Part shown: positions 7,728-16,593 of the stretch, one piece after another
Numbering within the stretch: position 1 is the stretch's first letter
Layout of the letters: the number at the start of each line of letters is the position of its first letter
From: Clostridium thermobutyricum
GTDB lineage: Bacteria; Bacillota; Clostridia; Ch29
Length of the DNA stretch: 39,012 nucleotides
NCBI GenBank assembly: GCA_016841565.1
Contig: JAENYX010000027.1
Span: 1-39,012, forward strand
Direction of reading: 5' to 3'
Translations under genes and position numbers: made by a program
The notes under the pieces: model-generated
What the model was told of the DNA's origin: nothing
Database searches by the model: none
What the model saw: the letters and a program-made list of their open reading frames with translations, nothing else

Positions 7728-8548
7728 ACCACCCGGTTTACGCCATCATTGTATTCAAACCTGTAGGATTTTTCGAGGGGGATAAGTATTAGCAGTTTCC
7801 CCGAGGCTCTTCCCTTAGGCGGCAGTAAAATTTCAACAAATGGTATATCATCCTGTTTTGTGTATTCCGGATGGTAAGTATACGCTCTGTTGTCCGAAGT
7901 AAAAAGCTTAATGTTTTCCGGCTTTACAGTTATATTTTTGGTACCTTCATTAATGATACTTACCCATAGTTTCAGGAACACTATATCATCACTTACTTCT
8001 ACCTGAACGTTGCCTATAGAGAATTCCCTGGTATAGATATTATCAAGGGATATCTTTAAATTTCCGGTACCTCCTTCATAGGACTGCATCTGTTTTTTGG
8101 CTTGCTGTATTTCTTCAATTGAGTCAAAACTATCTTCATTGCCGGCTGGGGCGTTTTTGTAGTGCTCCAGCAGTTCCCGTACCGGCTGGCTGTTTCTGTA
8201 ATCAAGGGCAGTCTCCAGAGATGAGACGGCTAGATGGTATTCCTCTGCAGTGTAATGCTCCTTTGCTTTATTGACGTACATTTCAAAGAGTAATTCCTTC
8301 AACTCATTAATCTTGCTCTGGGCAAGGGGGTAGTGGCTTTGATCCTGTTGGTCCACCTGTTTGAAAGCTTCCAGGGCCTGTTCAAGCTCTCCTTTGTCAC
8401 AAAGGTCCATGGCTTCCTGGTATTTTTGGGATGAATGCTCCAGTACTTCCTGGCTGGAAGTCTCACCGGTTTTGTTGCTGCAGCCGGACATGCTTAGAAG
8501 TGTTGGTATTAGTACCATTATTATAATTGCGCTCAGTGGTTTTTTCAT
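7706..8548 (-). CDS. Lipoprotein with TPR-like repeats and C-terminal DUF4352-like domain
   Basis: 280 residues. A signal sequence (residues 4-20) ends in LSMSGC with lipidation Cys23; Met at -3 is tolerated but not typical. Residues ~38-135 contain TPR-like helical pairs (YQEAMDLCDKGELEQALEAF, AKEHYTAEEYHLAVSSLETAL). Residues ~165-280 form a beta-rich domain (VQVEVSDDIVFLKLWVSIINEGTKNITV) of the DUF4352 immunoglobulin-like kind found in Firmicute surface lipoproteins. Probably anchored on the outer face of the membrane as a scaffold. It stands alone, and no function is claimed. Confidence 0.8.
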   Translation of the reverse strand: MKKPLSAIIIMVLIPTLLSMSGCSNKTGETSSQEVLEHSSQKYQEAMDLCDKGELEQALEAFKQVDQQDQSHYPLAQSKINELKELLFEMYVNKAKEHYTAEEYHLAVSSLETALDYRNSQPVRELLEHYKNAPAGNEDSFDSIEEIQQAKKQMQSYEGGTGNLKISLDNIYTREFSIGNVQVEVSDDIVFLKLWVSIINEGTKNITVKPENIKLFTSDNRAYTYHPEYTKQDDIPFVEILLPPKGRASGKLLILIPLEKSYRFEYNDGVNRVVKNVIPY

Positions 8549-8599
8549 AGTAGGCCTCCTGTTAATGGAAGGATTTTATTTATATATTATCATATGAAC

Positions 8600-9005
8600 A
8601 ACTATATTTTAAGACCTTTTGTATTGAGTACCCGGGAAATGGTAATATTTCGACTTGGTTCTTGTGTTAAAATAAGGTCGGGTATAGAATAATAAGGAAA
8701 GAGGACATATGATGTCGGAGCACAGATCACGGATACTATATACCCTGTCATTTAAGAGAGCCGAGTCGGAAGAATCCGACTTGAAGATGGACATAAGATT
8801 CTTCGCTTGGCTCAGGTTGACAAGCGTTACGCTAAGGATGACACGTTAGGAGATGTAAAGTCTTAAGCACGTTATATATAAATGCTAGGTACTGGGTACC
8901 TGGTGCTGGATGCCGGGGATGGATTTTCGGGTCAGAGTGCTTTAGAAGTGCAGATGACAGATACTGCCTAAGAGTCACTGGCCACTTATAAGAGACGTAT
9001 CAACA
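8600..9005. other. Gene-free stretch with degenerate intergenic repeats
   Basis: No credible gene on either strand. Visible elements: a 7-bp hairpin AGTCGGA-AGAA-TCCGACT (8764-8781); a segment near 8796-8845 carrying ATTCTTCGCT, GGCTCAGGTTGACA and AAGGATGACA, resembling the widespread ATTCTTCGCT...CAGAATGACA intergenic repeat family of Firmicutes; a second GATGACA near 8954; and the palindrome AGGTAC-TGG-GTACCT (8887-8901) within a TACTGGGTACC / TGGTGCTGG tract. Probably decayed repeat copies. Confidence 0.5.
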
Positions 9006-9021
9006 AAGGAGAGAGATTAGG

Positions 9022-10374
9022 ATGGATGGGACCAAGGATAAAAAATACATGATTAAAACCTGGGGCTGCCAGATGAATGTACATGATTCGGAAAAAATTG
9101 CGGGAGTGGTTTCCTCTCTTGGTTATAGATCTGTAGAGGCCGAGGAACAAGCTGACTTGATTATATTCAATACGTGTTGTGTAAGGGAACATGCAGAGCT
9201 TAAGGTGTATGGTAACCTTGGCAGACTGAAAAAGCTAAAAGCCGAAAGGCCGGACTTAATAATAGCAGTATGTGGATGTATGACACAGCAGAGAGAAGTG
9301 GCCGAACATATAGCTAAAAGATACCCTTTTGTTGACATAGTCTTTGGCACCAATAAAATACACAGGCTTGCAGAGCTTATAGCCAATGTAAAGCCCAGCG
9401 GCAGTACCATAGTAGATATCCATGAGGACCAAGAGGGAAAAGTTATAGAAGGGATACCGGCTGACAGGGGAGATAGCATAAAGGCTTGGGTTGCGGTAAT
9501 GCACGGCTGTGATAATTACTGCTCCTACTGCATTGTACCCTATGTAAGAGGCAGGGAAAAGAGCAGAAAAAAAGACCAGATAATTAATGAATTGATCCAG
9601 CTTGGTCAGGAAGGATATAAGGAAGTTACCCTTCTTGGACAGAACGTGAATTCCTATGGAAAAGATCTGGAGGGTGAGGAGAACTTTGCCCGGTTGCTGA
9701 GAGAAGCCAACCGTGTGCAAGGCATTGAGAGGATACGATTTATGACTTCACACCCCAAGGATCTAAGCCAGGAACTAATCTATGCAGTCAGGGACTGCCA
9801 TAAGGTATGCCGGCATATTCACCTTCCCATTCAGTCAGGCAGCAACAGCATACTAAAATGCATGAACAGAAAATATACCCGGGAGCAGTATCTTGAGCTA
9901 GCCTATCGGATAAAAGCGGAAATCCCGGATATTTCGTTAACCACAGATATTATAGTTGGTTTTCCCGGAGAGACCGAGGAGGATTTCCGACAGACCATGG
10001 ATATAGTAAGCAGGGTCAGATTTGATTCGGCCTTTACCTTCTTATACTCAAAGAGGAGAGGCACACCGGCAGCGTCAATGGAGAACCATGTACCGGACCA
10101 CATAAAGCATGAGAGATTGAAAAGGCTGTTGGATTTGACCCAAGAGATAACCGCTGAGAATAACAGTGTACTTAAGGATAAGATAGTAGAAGTATTGGTT
10201 GAAGGAGTAAGCAAAACTCACGCTGACAGGCTGACCGGGAGGACATCAACCAACAAGATTGTGCATTTTAACAGCCACACCCACCTTATAGGAAAACTGG
10301 CCAAAGTAAAAATAACTGACCCTCAGAGTTGGTCATTATACGGAGAGGAAATACATGAAAGTTCAGAGAATTGA
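9022..10374 (+). CDS. miaB: tRNA 2-methylthio-N6-dimethylallyladenosine synthase
   Basis: 450 residues. It adds the 2-methylthio group to i6A37 of tRNAs reading UNN codons, acting after MiaA, whose gene is downstream. The N-terminal UPF0004 domain has auxiliary-cluster cysteines C16 (GCQMN), C52 (NTCC) and C86 (GCMTQ). The radical SAM CxxxCxxC is C163, C167, C170 in HGCDNYCSYCIVPYVRGRE. A C-terminal TRAM domain spans residues ~380-445. AAAGGAGAG precedes the ATG. It heads the block miaB-ricA-mutS-mutL-miaA-hfq, as in Bacillus (ymcB-ymcA-mutS-mutL). Confidence 0.97.
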   Translation: MDGTKDKKYMIKTWGCQMNVHDSEKIAGVVSSLGYRSVEAEEQADLIIFNTCCVREHAELKVYGNLGRLKKLKAERPDLIIAVCGCMTQQREVAEHIAKRYPFVDIVFGTNKIHRLAELIANVKPSGSTIVDIHEDQEGKVIEGIPADRGDSIKAWVAVMHGCDNYCSYCIVPYVRGREKSRKKDQIINELIQLGQEGYKEVTLLGQNVNSYGKDLEGEENFARLLREANRVQGIERIRFMTSHPKDLSQELIYAVRDCHKVCRHIHLPIQSGSNSILKCMNRKYTREQYLELAYRIKAEIPDISLTTDIIVGFPGETEEDFRQTMDIVSRVRFDSAFTFLYSKRRGTPAASMENHVPDHIKHERLKRLLDLTQEITAENNSVLKDKIVEVLVEGVSKTHADRLTGRTSTNKIVHFNSHTHLIGKLAKVKITDPQSWSLYGEEIHESSEN

Positions 10375-10735
10375 GCATCAAAAGGCAATAGAATTGGGAA
10401 AAGCCCTTGCAGAATCCCTGGAGCTGCAGAGACTGAGAAAGGCTCAGGCTGAGCTTCAGCTTGATAAAGAGGCTGATAGGCTGTACAGGCAGCTACGTGC
10501 AAATAACGACATAAAAGGGGATGGCCGTGAAGTTCATGTCGGGGGTATGATACAGTCCGGTTTAGAGGAAAGAATAATGGAAAATCCAATAATTAATGAA
10601 TTGATATCGGCGCAACAGGAATTCAGCAAGCTTATGAAGGATATAAACGGTATTATTGGGTTTTATGTTACAGGCAAAGAAAACATAGAATTAAAAAGGG
10701 ATAGCTGCAACCGGTGCAACGGGTGTAAAGGCTGA
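10355..10735 (+). CDS. ricA: YlbF/YmcA family protein (RicA-like)
   Basis: 126 residues, mostly helical, with YlbF-family features (EAxxLGKALAESLELQRLRKAQAEL; later IMENPIINELISAQQEFSKLMKDIN). In Bacillus, YlbF, YmcA and YaaT form the Y-complex, which directs RNase Y-dependent mRNA maturation and binds Fe-S clusters. This copy ends with C118, C121 and C124 in CNRCNGCKG, consistent with metal or cluster binding. It overlaps the end of miaB by 20 bases and sits where ymcA does in Bacillus, so RicA is preferred to RicF. The symbol rests mainly on synteny. Confidence 0.82.
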   Translation: MKVQRIEHQKAIELGKALAESLELQRLRKAQAELQLDKEADRLYRQLRANNDIKGDGREVHVGGMIQSGLEERIMENPIINELISAQQEFSKLMKDINGIIGFYVTGKENIELKRDSCNRCNGCKG

Positions 10736-10768
10736 ATCTATAATATGGTAAAAGTTCGGATATAACTG

Positions 10769-10777
10769 TGGTATAAT
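10769..10777 (+). promoter_or_regulatory. Extended -10 promoter element before mutS
   Basis: TGGTATAAT is an extended -10 (TGnTATAAT) with no good -35 upstream. It lies 51 bases before the mutS start in a 66-base intergenic gap and could drive mutS-mutL-miaA-hfq separately from miaB-ricA. Confidence 0.55.
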
Positions 10778-10819
10778 GTAGCTATCCCATATTTACAAGC
10801 TATGGAAGGGGGATTAGGA

Positions 10820-13462
10820 TTGGCAGAACTGACACCAATGATGCAGCAGTATTTACAGGTTAAGCAGCAGTATAATGACTGCATCGTGTTCTTTCGCCTG
10901 GGCGATTTTTATGAGATGTTCTTCGAGGATGCTGAACTGGCATCCAGGGAATTGGAAATTACCCTTACCGGAAGGGATTGCGGGCTGGAGGAAAGGGCAC
11001 CCATGTGCGGAGTTCCCTATCATTCTGCTAATTTATATATATCAAAACTGATACAGAAAGGATATAAGGTTGCAATATGCGAGCAGGTGGAAGATCCGTC
11101 CCAAGCTACAGGCATAGTTAAAAGAGAGGTTGTCCGGGTGGTAACACCGGGGACAATAATTGAACAGTCGTTTCTGGACGAAAAGACCAATAACTATATA
11201 CTTGCAGTATATTACCAGGATGGTGAGTACGGTATAGCCTATGCCGATATTTCAACCGGTGAGTTTGGAACAATATGTCCCGGAACGCAAAATGAACAAA
11301 ATGTGATAGAAGAAGTGGTTAAGACTGACCCCAAAGAGATCGTGGTGAACGATAAATGTATTATGGAAACCGAATTGCCCTCGGCAATCAAAAACAGGTT
11401 GAATATAAATGTAAATAAATATGAAGACTGGGCTTTTACCAAGGAGAATGCTCAAAGAAGGATAAAAGAGCATTTTAAAGTGGCCGGCCTTGAAGGCCTT
11501 GGTCTGGGTGAGCTTCCTAATAATGTAAGGGCTGTGGGAGCACTGCTTCAGTATCTGTCCGACACCCAGAAGGTTGATATGAAGCACATAAACAAGCTGG
11601 ATATCTACTATAGTGAAGAGCATATGATTTTGGACTCATGGACAAGGCGAAATCTTGAAATTGTTGAGACCCTAAGGACAAAGGAAAAGAAAGGAACTCT
11701 ACTGTGGCTGCTGGATAAAACTCAAACTGCCATGGGAGGCAGAATGCTCAGAAAATGGATAGAACAGCCCCTGGTAGACTGCGGTGAAATAGGAAAAAGG
11801 CTGGACGGAGTGGAGGAAGTAAAGGAAAACATACAATTGATGGACAAAATTAGGACATGCACCCGCTCCATTTACGATATTGAAAGGTTACTGGGGAGGA
11901 TAGTATACGGTAATGCCAATGCCAGGGACTTGCTGGCATTGGCACAATCGCTTAAACAGCTGCCCGGTCTGAAGGAAGTCCTGACCGACTGTAATTCGCC
12001 AATACTTCAGGAGGTAAGAGATAACACCGATTTGTTGGAAGACATAGGGGAGCTTATTGAAGCATCTATACACCAAGACCCTCCTGTAAGCATTAAAGAA
12101 GGCGGTATAATAAAAGACGGATATCTGTCCGAGATTGACAATCTTAGAAGAGCCTCCAGTGAAGGCAGGCAGTGGGTGGCTTCATTGGAAAAAAGGGAAA
12201 GGGAAAGAACTGGGATAAAATCCCTGAAGGTTGGATATAACAAAGTGTTCGGTTATTACCTTGAAATAACCAGAGCCAATCTTGAGCAGGCTCCTGATGA
12301 TTATATAAGGAAACAGACTCTGGCCAACGCTGAAAGATATATTACTCCGGAACTCAAGGAGATGGAAAACACAATACTGACAGCCCATGAAAAGATTATA
12401 TCCCTTGAATATCAGACCTTTGCTGAAATAAGAGAAAAAATCGCCGGACAGGTTGAGAGGATTAAAAGCACAGCCTATTATGTAGCTGTTTTGGATTGTA
12501 TATATTCATTAGCAAAAACAGCATACGACAACAGGTATGTTAAACCGAGGGTGGTCGGAGGAGAAGGCATAGAAATTAAAGACGGACGTCATCCTGTGGT
12601 GGAAAAAATGATGGATGCCAACCGGTTTGTACCCAACGACACTTATCTTGACTGCAACAAGAACCAGTTGTGCATTATTACCGGACCTAACATGGCAGGG
12701 AAATCAACCTATATGCGTCAGGTTGCCCTTATAGTTCTGATGGCTCAAATTGGATCCTGCGTACCTGCATCCTATTGTAAAATCGGCGTTGCAGACAGGA
12801 TTTTTACAAGGGTTGGGGCCTCCGATGACCTGGCATCCGGGCAGAGCACATTTATGGTAGAAATGAGCGAGGTTGCCAATATCCTAAATAATGCCACCTC
12901 CAGAAGCCTGCTTATACTTGATGAGATCGGGAGGGGTACCAGTACCTTTGACGGGCTAAGCATAGCATGGGCGGTTATTGAGTATATTGCCGACAAGAAT
13001 AACATAGGAGCCAGAACGCTGTTTGCCACCCATTATCATCAACTGACAGAGCTGGAAGGCAAACTGGAAGGTGTAAAGAATTACTGTATAGCCGTTAAGG
13101 AAAGAGGAGACGACATAATATTTTTAAGGAAAGTGATAAGAGGCGGCGCGGATCAGAGCTATGGCATACAGGTAGCCGGACTGGCAGGTCTTCCGAAGGC
13201 GATTATTACGAGGGCCAGGGAGATACTGAACAAGTTGGAGGAAAGCGACATTGCAAAACAGGGCCATGTGGTATCCGCCAAAAATAATTCAGAGGGGTCC
13301 GAGCAAATAGATATGTTCGGCTACAGGTATGCCGGGCTGCTGAAGGAGATAGCCAAAACCGATATAAACTCAATAACTCCGCTGCAGGCCATGAACATAT
13401 TAAGCCGTCTTAAGGAGAAATCAATAGGACTGGTAGGTGAAGAAGTTTGCCGCAAAGAATAA
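10820..13462 (+). CDS. mutS: DNA mismatch repair protein MutS
   Basis: 880 residues. It recognises mismatches and small loops and recruits MutL. The mismatch-binding motif is in domain I (FFRLGDFYEMFFEDA, with the Phe-x-Glu type F-Y-E). The ABC ATPase has Walker A GPNMAGKST, Walker B SLLILDEIGRGTSTFDG and the C-terminal dimerisation helices. TTG 10820 is chosen: AAGGGGG ends 8 bases upstream and the protein then begins LAELTPMMQQYL, as MutS proteins do. ATG 10802 would place that site inside the gene. Its 3' end overlaps mutL by 16 bases. Confidence 0.96.
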   Translation: MAELTPMMQQYLQVKQQYNDCIVFFRLGDFYEMFFEDAELASRELEITLTGRDCGLEERAPMCGVPYHSANLYISKLIQKGYKVAICEQVEDPSQATGIVKREVVRVVTPGTIIEQSFLDEKTNNYILAVYYQDGEYGIAYADISTGEFGTICPGTQNEQNVIEEVVKTDPKEIVVNDKCIMETELPSAIKNRLNINVNKYEDWAFTKENAQRRIKEHFKVAGLEGLGLGELPNNVRAVGALLQYLSDTQKVDMKHINKLDIYYSEEHMILDSWTRRNLEIVETLRTKEKKGTLLWLLDKTQTAMGGRMLRKWIEQPLVDCGEIGKRLDGVEEVKENIQLMDKIRTCTRSIYDIERLLGRIVYGNANARDLLALAQSLKQLPGLKEVLTDCNSPILQEVRDNTDLLEDIGELIEASIHQDPPVSIKEGGIIKDGYLSEIDNLRRASSEGRQWVASLEKRERERTGIKSLKVGYNKVFGYYLEITRANLEQAPDDYIRKQTLANAERYITPELKEMENTILTAHEKIISLEYQTFAEIREKIAGQVERIKSTAYYVAVLDCIYSLAKTAYDNRYVKPRVVGGEGIEIKDGRHPVVEKMMDANRFVPNDTYLDCNKNQLCIITGPNMAGKSTYMRQVALIVLMAQIGSCVPASYCKIGVADRIFTRVGASDDLASGQSTFMVEMSEVANILNNATSRSLLILDEIGRGTSTFDGLSIAWAVIEYIADKNNIGARTLFATHYHQLTELEGKLEGVKNYCIAVKERGDDIIFLRKVIRGGADQSYGIQVAGLAGLPKAIITRAREILNKLEESDIAKQGHVVSAKNNSEGSEQIDMFGYRYAGLLKEIAKTDINSITPLQAMNILSRLKEKSIGLVGEEVCRKE

Positions 13463-15225
13463 GGGTTTTGGACAGGCTGGTTTCGGAAAAAATAGCTGCG
13501 GGAGAAGTGGTGGAAAACCCTTCTTCGGTGGTTAAGGAGCTTATAGAAAACTCCATTGATGCGGGTGCAACTACAATTACGATAGACATCGAAAGGGGAG
13601 GTAAGGCCCTTATAAGGGTAGTGGATAATGGTGAAGGTATTCAAAAAGAGGATGTAGAAAAGGCATTCGTACGACACGCAACCAGCAAGATAAACAGCGC
13701 TGAGGATCTGGAGAGTTTGTCATCCCTTGGATTCCGAGGAGAAGCCCTGGCTGCCATAGCTGCTGTATCCATGGTAAGCCTTACAACAAGAACAAGAAAC
13801 AGTATAGAAGGGACTTTATATTCCATAGGAAGGGACAGGGATATAACACAGGGGGAGACAGGTTGTGCCGAGGGGACCAGCATTCAAGTGCGCCATTTGT
13901 TTTATAATACGCATGCCCGGTTGGAATATTTGAAAGGCGATTCCCATGAAGCCTCTGCAGTAAACGATATTGTAGCAAGGCTTGCCCTTGCCAGAACCGA
14001 TATATCCTTCAAGCTTACCAGTAATGGCAGAGTAATGCTGAATACACCAGGTAATGGAAGGCTTCCTGATACCATAATCGCTGTATACGGGAGAGAAACG
14101 CTGGAGAATTTGTTTCCTATTAAGTGCAATGACTACGGTTTTGAAATTACGGGTTACATATCTAAACCTCACGGCTCAAGGTCAAACAGAAGTTTTCAGT
14201 CCTTTTACGTAAATGGCAGGTATGTTAGGAGCAAAGCTGTGTCAAAGGCACTGGAGGATGCATACAAGACGCTGATCATGGTAAACAGGTATCCCATGGC
14301 CGTATTGTACTTTACGCTGGATACCGGCACCATTGATGTCAATGTGCACCCTTCAAAACTGGAAATTAAGTTCAGGGAGGAAGCCCGGATTACAAGCTCG
14401 ATATACAATTGTGTAAGGTCGGCACTTGAAAAAGGCAGGTGGGTAGCCCGGGGTTCCAAGGTAGGATACAAAAGCTTTGCCAAACCCTTTACCATGCACA
14501 GTCAGGTTACTCTGCCCCAGTATATAAAAACTGACAGGGCAGAAATGCCGCCGGAGGAGTTGGCCCAAAATCACCGTCTTTCGGAAGAAACAATTGAATA
14601 TAATAGGATAGAAATGGATAATAATATAGAAGGTGGCAGCCAAAAGCTGCCTCAGATGAAGATAGTCGGGCAGTTTTTGTCCACATTTATACTTGCAGAG
14701 GGAGAGGAATGCGTATATATAATAGACCAGCACGCTGCCCATGAAAGGATTATGTATGAGAAGCTGACCCTGGATATGCAAAAGGGAAGTATGGCCAGTC
14801 AAAAGCTTCTTGAGCCCTTGGTTGTTGATATGAACCCAATGGAGTTGGAAACCTTGAGAACCAACAAGGAGATGCTGACGAATATGGGTTTTATGCTGGA
14901 CGAATTTGGTGTGAACTCCATTGTAGTTAGGGCTGTGCCGGTGTTCTTTGGCATACCACAGTCTAAGGAGTTTTTATTGGATTTGATAACCAGGCTTTTC
15001 CGGCAAAAGGAGAGCAGGCAATACGAGTTAAAGCAGGATGAAATAATTAAAATGGCTTGCAAGAAAGCCGTTAAGGCAAACCAGAGGCTTTCACAAAGAG
15101 AAATGGAAAGTTTAATCGTACAGTTGGGAAGTGCAAAAATGCCCTTTACCTGTCCCCACGGCAGACCTGTACTTACATCCCTTACACGGTATGAGCTGGA
15201 GAAGATGTTCAAAAGGATTGTTTGA
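13447..15225 (+). CDS. mutL: DNA mismatch repair protein MutL (endonuclease type)
   Basis: 592 residues. The N-terminal GHKL ATPase has ENSIDAGAT, DNGEGI and GFRGEALAAI. The C-terminal domain has DQHAAHERIMYE, the metal-binding endonuclease motif, plus ACKKAVKANQ and CPHGRP, so this MutL nicks DNA itself, as in bacteria lacking MutH. The linker (residues ~340-390) is short. The TTG start lies within the end of mutS, so translation is probably coupled. It is followed 16 bases later by miaA. Confidence 0.96.
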   Translation: MPQRIRVLDRLVSEKIAAGEVVENPSSVVKELIENSIDAGATTITIDIERGGKALIRVVDNGEGIQKEDVEKAFVRHATSKINSAEDLESLSSLGFRGEALAAIAAVSMVSLTTRTRNSIEGTLYSIGRDRDITQGETGCAEGTSIQVRHLFYNTHARLEYLKGDSHEASAVNDIVARLALARTDISFKLTSNGRVMLNTPGNGRLPDTIIAVYGRETLENLFPIKCNDYGFEITGYISKPHGSRSNRSFQSFYVNGRYVRSKAVSKALEDAYKTLIMVNRYPMAVLYFTLDTGTIDVNVHPSKLEIKFREEARITSSIYNCVRSALEKGRWVARGSKVGYKSFAKPFTMHSQVTLPQYIKTDRAEMPPEELAQNHRLSEETIEYNRIEMDNNIEGGSQKLPQMKIVGQFLSTFILAEGEECVYIIDQHAAHERIMYEKLTLDMQKGSMASQKLLEPLVVDMNPMELETLRTNKEMLTNMGFMLDEFGVNSIVVRAVPVFFGIPQSKEFLLDLITRLFRQKESRQYELKQDEIIKMACKKAVKANQRLSQREMESLIVQLGSAKMPFTCPHGRPVLTSLTRYELEKMFKRIV

Positions 15226-15241
15226 AGGTGGGGGTGTGCTG

Positions 15242-16183
15242 ATGAAAAAACCCTTGGTGGTAATTGCAGGTCCTACGGCGGTAGGAAAGACCGATGTGTC
15301 AATACTGGTTGCCGGGCAGTTGAACGGAGAGATAATTTCGGCAGATTCCATGCAGATTTATAAGCATATGAATATAGGAACCGCAAAACCGACACCGTCG
15401 GAGATGGGTAATGTTAAACACTATATGATTGACATAATAGAGCCCTATCAGGAATTTTCGGTTGCCGAGTATCAAAGAATGGCCAGGAGCCATATCGGCG
15501 AAATTCACAAAAAACCGGGGCTCCCCATTTTGGTAGGAGGCACCGGGTTATACATAAACTCTGTTGTTTACAACCTCGACTTTGCGAATACGGTGTCTGA
15601 CCCCAAGCTAAGGGCTTATTTTGACAGAGTGGCCCGGGAAAGGGGGAAGGAATACCTCTATGAGCTATTAAAAAGGATTGATCCGGGAAGCGCACTAAGG
15701 CTGCATGCAAACGATACCAGACGTATAATAAGAGCCCTTGAAGTTTACTATTGCTCCGGAAAACCTATGTCGGCGCTAATGGGTAATACAAAACATCATC
15801 AAGCTCTGTACGATGTGGTATTTATAGGGCTGAGAATGGAAAGAGAAGAGCTGTACAAAAGGATTGAACTGAGGGTTGATAAGATGATAGCCGATGGGTT
15901 GGTAAACGAGGTAAAGAGGCTCCTGAAAAACGGCTGCACAAGGGAAATGGTATCTATGCAAGGGCTTGGATATAAAGAAATCATCGGCTATCTCAATGGA
16001 GAATACTCCCTCGATGAGGCGGTGGAGATTCTTAAAAGGAATACCAGAAGATTTGCAAAGAGACAATTTACATGGTTCAGAAGAGATGATAGAATAATAT
16101 GGATGGATGTACATAAATTTGGAAATATGAATGATATTGCAAAAAACATAATTGAACGCATTAAGTTCAAATTGAAAGTATAA
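15242..16183 (+). CDS. miaA: tRNA dimethylallyltransferase
   Basis: 313 residues. It transfers the dimethylallyl group to N6 of A37, the substrate later thiomethylated by MiaB. P-loop GPTAVGKTD at residues 9-17, DSMQIYKHMNIGTAKP (35-50), VGGTGLYINSVVYNL near 100 and a C-terminal KRNTRRFAKRQFTWFR motif. ATG 15242 is chosen because AAGGTGGGGG lies upstream and the P-loop is then at its usual distance; extending to 15131 would run through mutL. It is 24 bases upstream of hfq, a pairing common in bacteria. Confidence 0.96.
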   Translation: MKKPLVVIAGPTAVGKTDVSILVAGQLNGEIISADSMQIYKHMNIGTAKPTPSEMGNVKHYMIDIIEPYQEFSVAEYQRMARSHIGEIHKKPGLPILVGGTGLYINSVVYNLDFANTVSDPKLRAYFDRVARERGKEYLYELLKRIDPGSALRLHANDTRRIIRALEVYYCSGKPMSALMGNTKHHQALYDVVFIGLRMEREELYKRIELRVDKMIADGLVNEVKRLLKNGCTREMVSMQGLGYKEIIGYLNGEYSLDEAVEILKRNTRRFAKRQFTWFRRDDRIIWMDVHKFGNMNDIAKNIIERIKFKLKV

Positions 16184-16207
16184 ATTCACATTGGCGGAGG
16201 GGATACC

Positions 16208-16459
16208 ATGAATAAAAACACCATAAACCTGCAGGATGTATTTCTTAATCAGGTAAGAAAGGAACACGTGCCAATTACCATCTATCTGGTGAATGGCTAT
16301 CAGTTAAAGGGTTTTGTTAAAGGGTTTGATAATTATACAATTGTTATGGAAATGGACGGCAAGCAGCAGCTTGTTTATAAGCATGCCGTATCCACCATTA
16401 CGCCCCTTAAGACAGTGGCCTTTATTTTTGCCGACGCGAACAAAGAAAATGGAAGATAA
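16208..16459 (+). CDS. hfq: RNA chaperone Hfq
   Basis: 83 residues forming one Sm-like domain. Sm1 contains [35 protein letters not shown] and Sm2 contains [12 protein letters not shown], the Hfq form of the YKHA motif that lines the proximal RNA-binding face. The hexamer pairs small RNAs with mRNAs in many bacteria; its importance in Firmicutes varies. A GGCGGAGGGG site precedes the ATG. It ends the block, with a hairpin 11 bases after the stop. Confidence 0.97.
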   Translation: MNKNTINLQDVFLNQVRKEHVPITIYLVNGYQLKGFVKGFDNYTIVMEMDGKQQLVYKHAVSTITPLKTVAFIFADANKENGR

Positions 16460-16469
16460 CCCTGCTTAT

Positions 16470-16501
16470 AAAGGGATGCGGTTTATAAATCGCATCCCTT
16501 T
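16470..16501 (+). terminator. Terminator after hfq
   Basis: Perfect 11-bp stem AAAGGGATGCG (16470-16480) / CGCATCCCTTT (16491-16501); the 10-base interior can pair further (GTTTA with TAAAT). Only one T follows the stem. Confidence 0.75.
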
Positions 16502-16593
16502 TAAGTTGGTGCGGTGGTTCTTATACAAAAATACGAACTCCCCTGCCGGTTGATGCATATTATAGTTATAGCAATTCTTTGGAGGGGTGGGCG

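Noticed and set aside
8697..8794. A short minus-strand reading frame in the 8600-9005 stretch.
   Set aside because: No ribosome binding site, no family resemblance, and it runs through a hairpin and repeat material.
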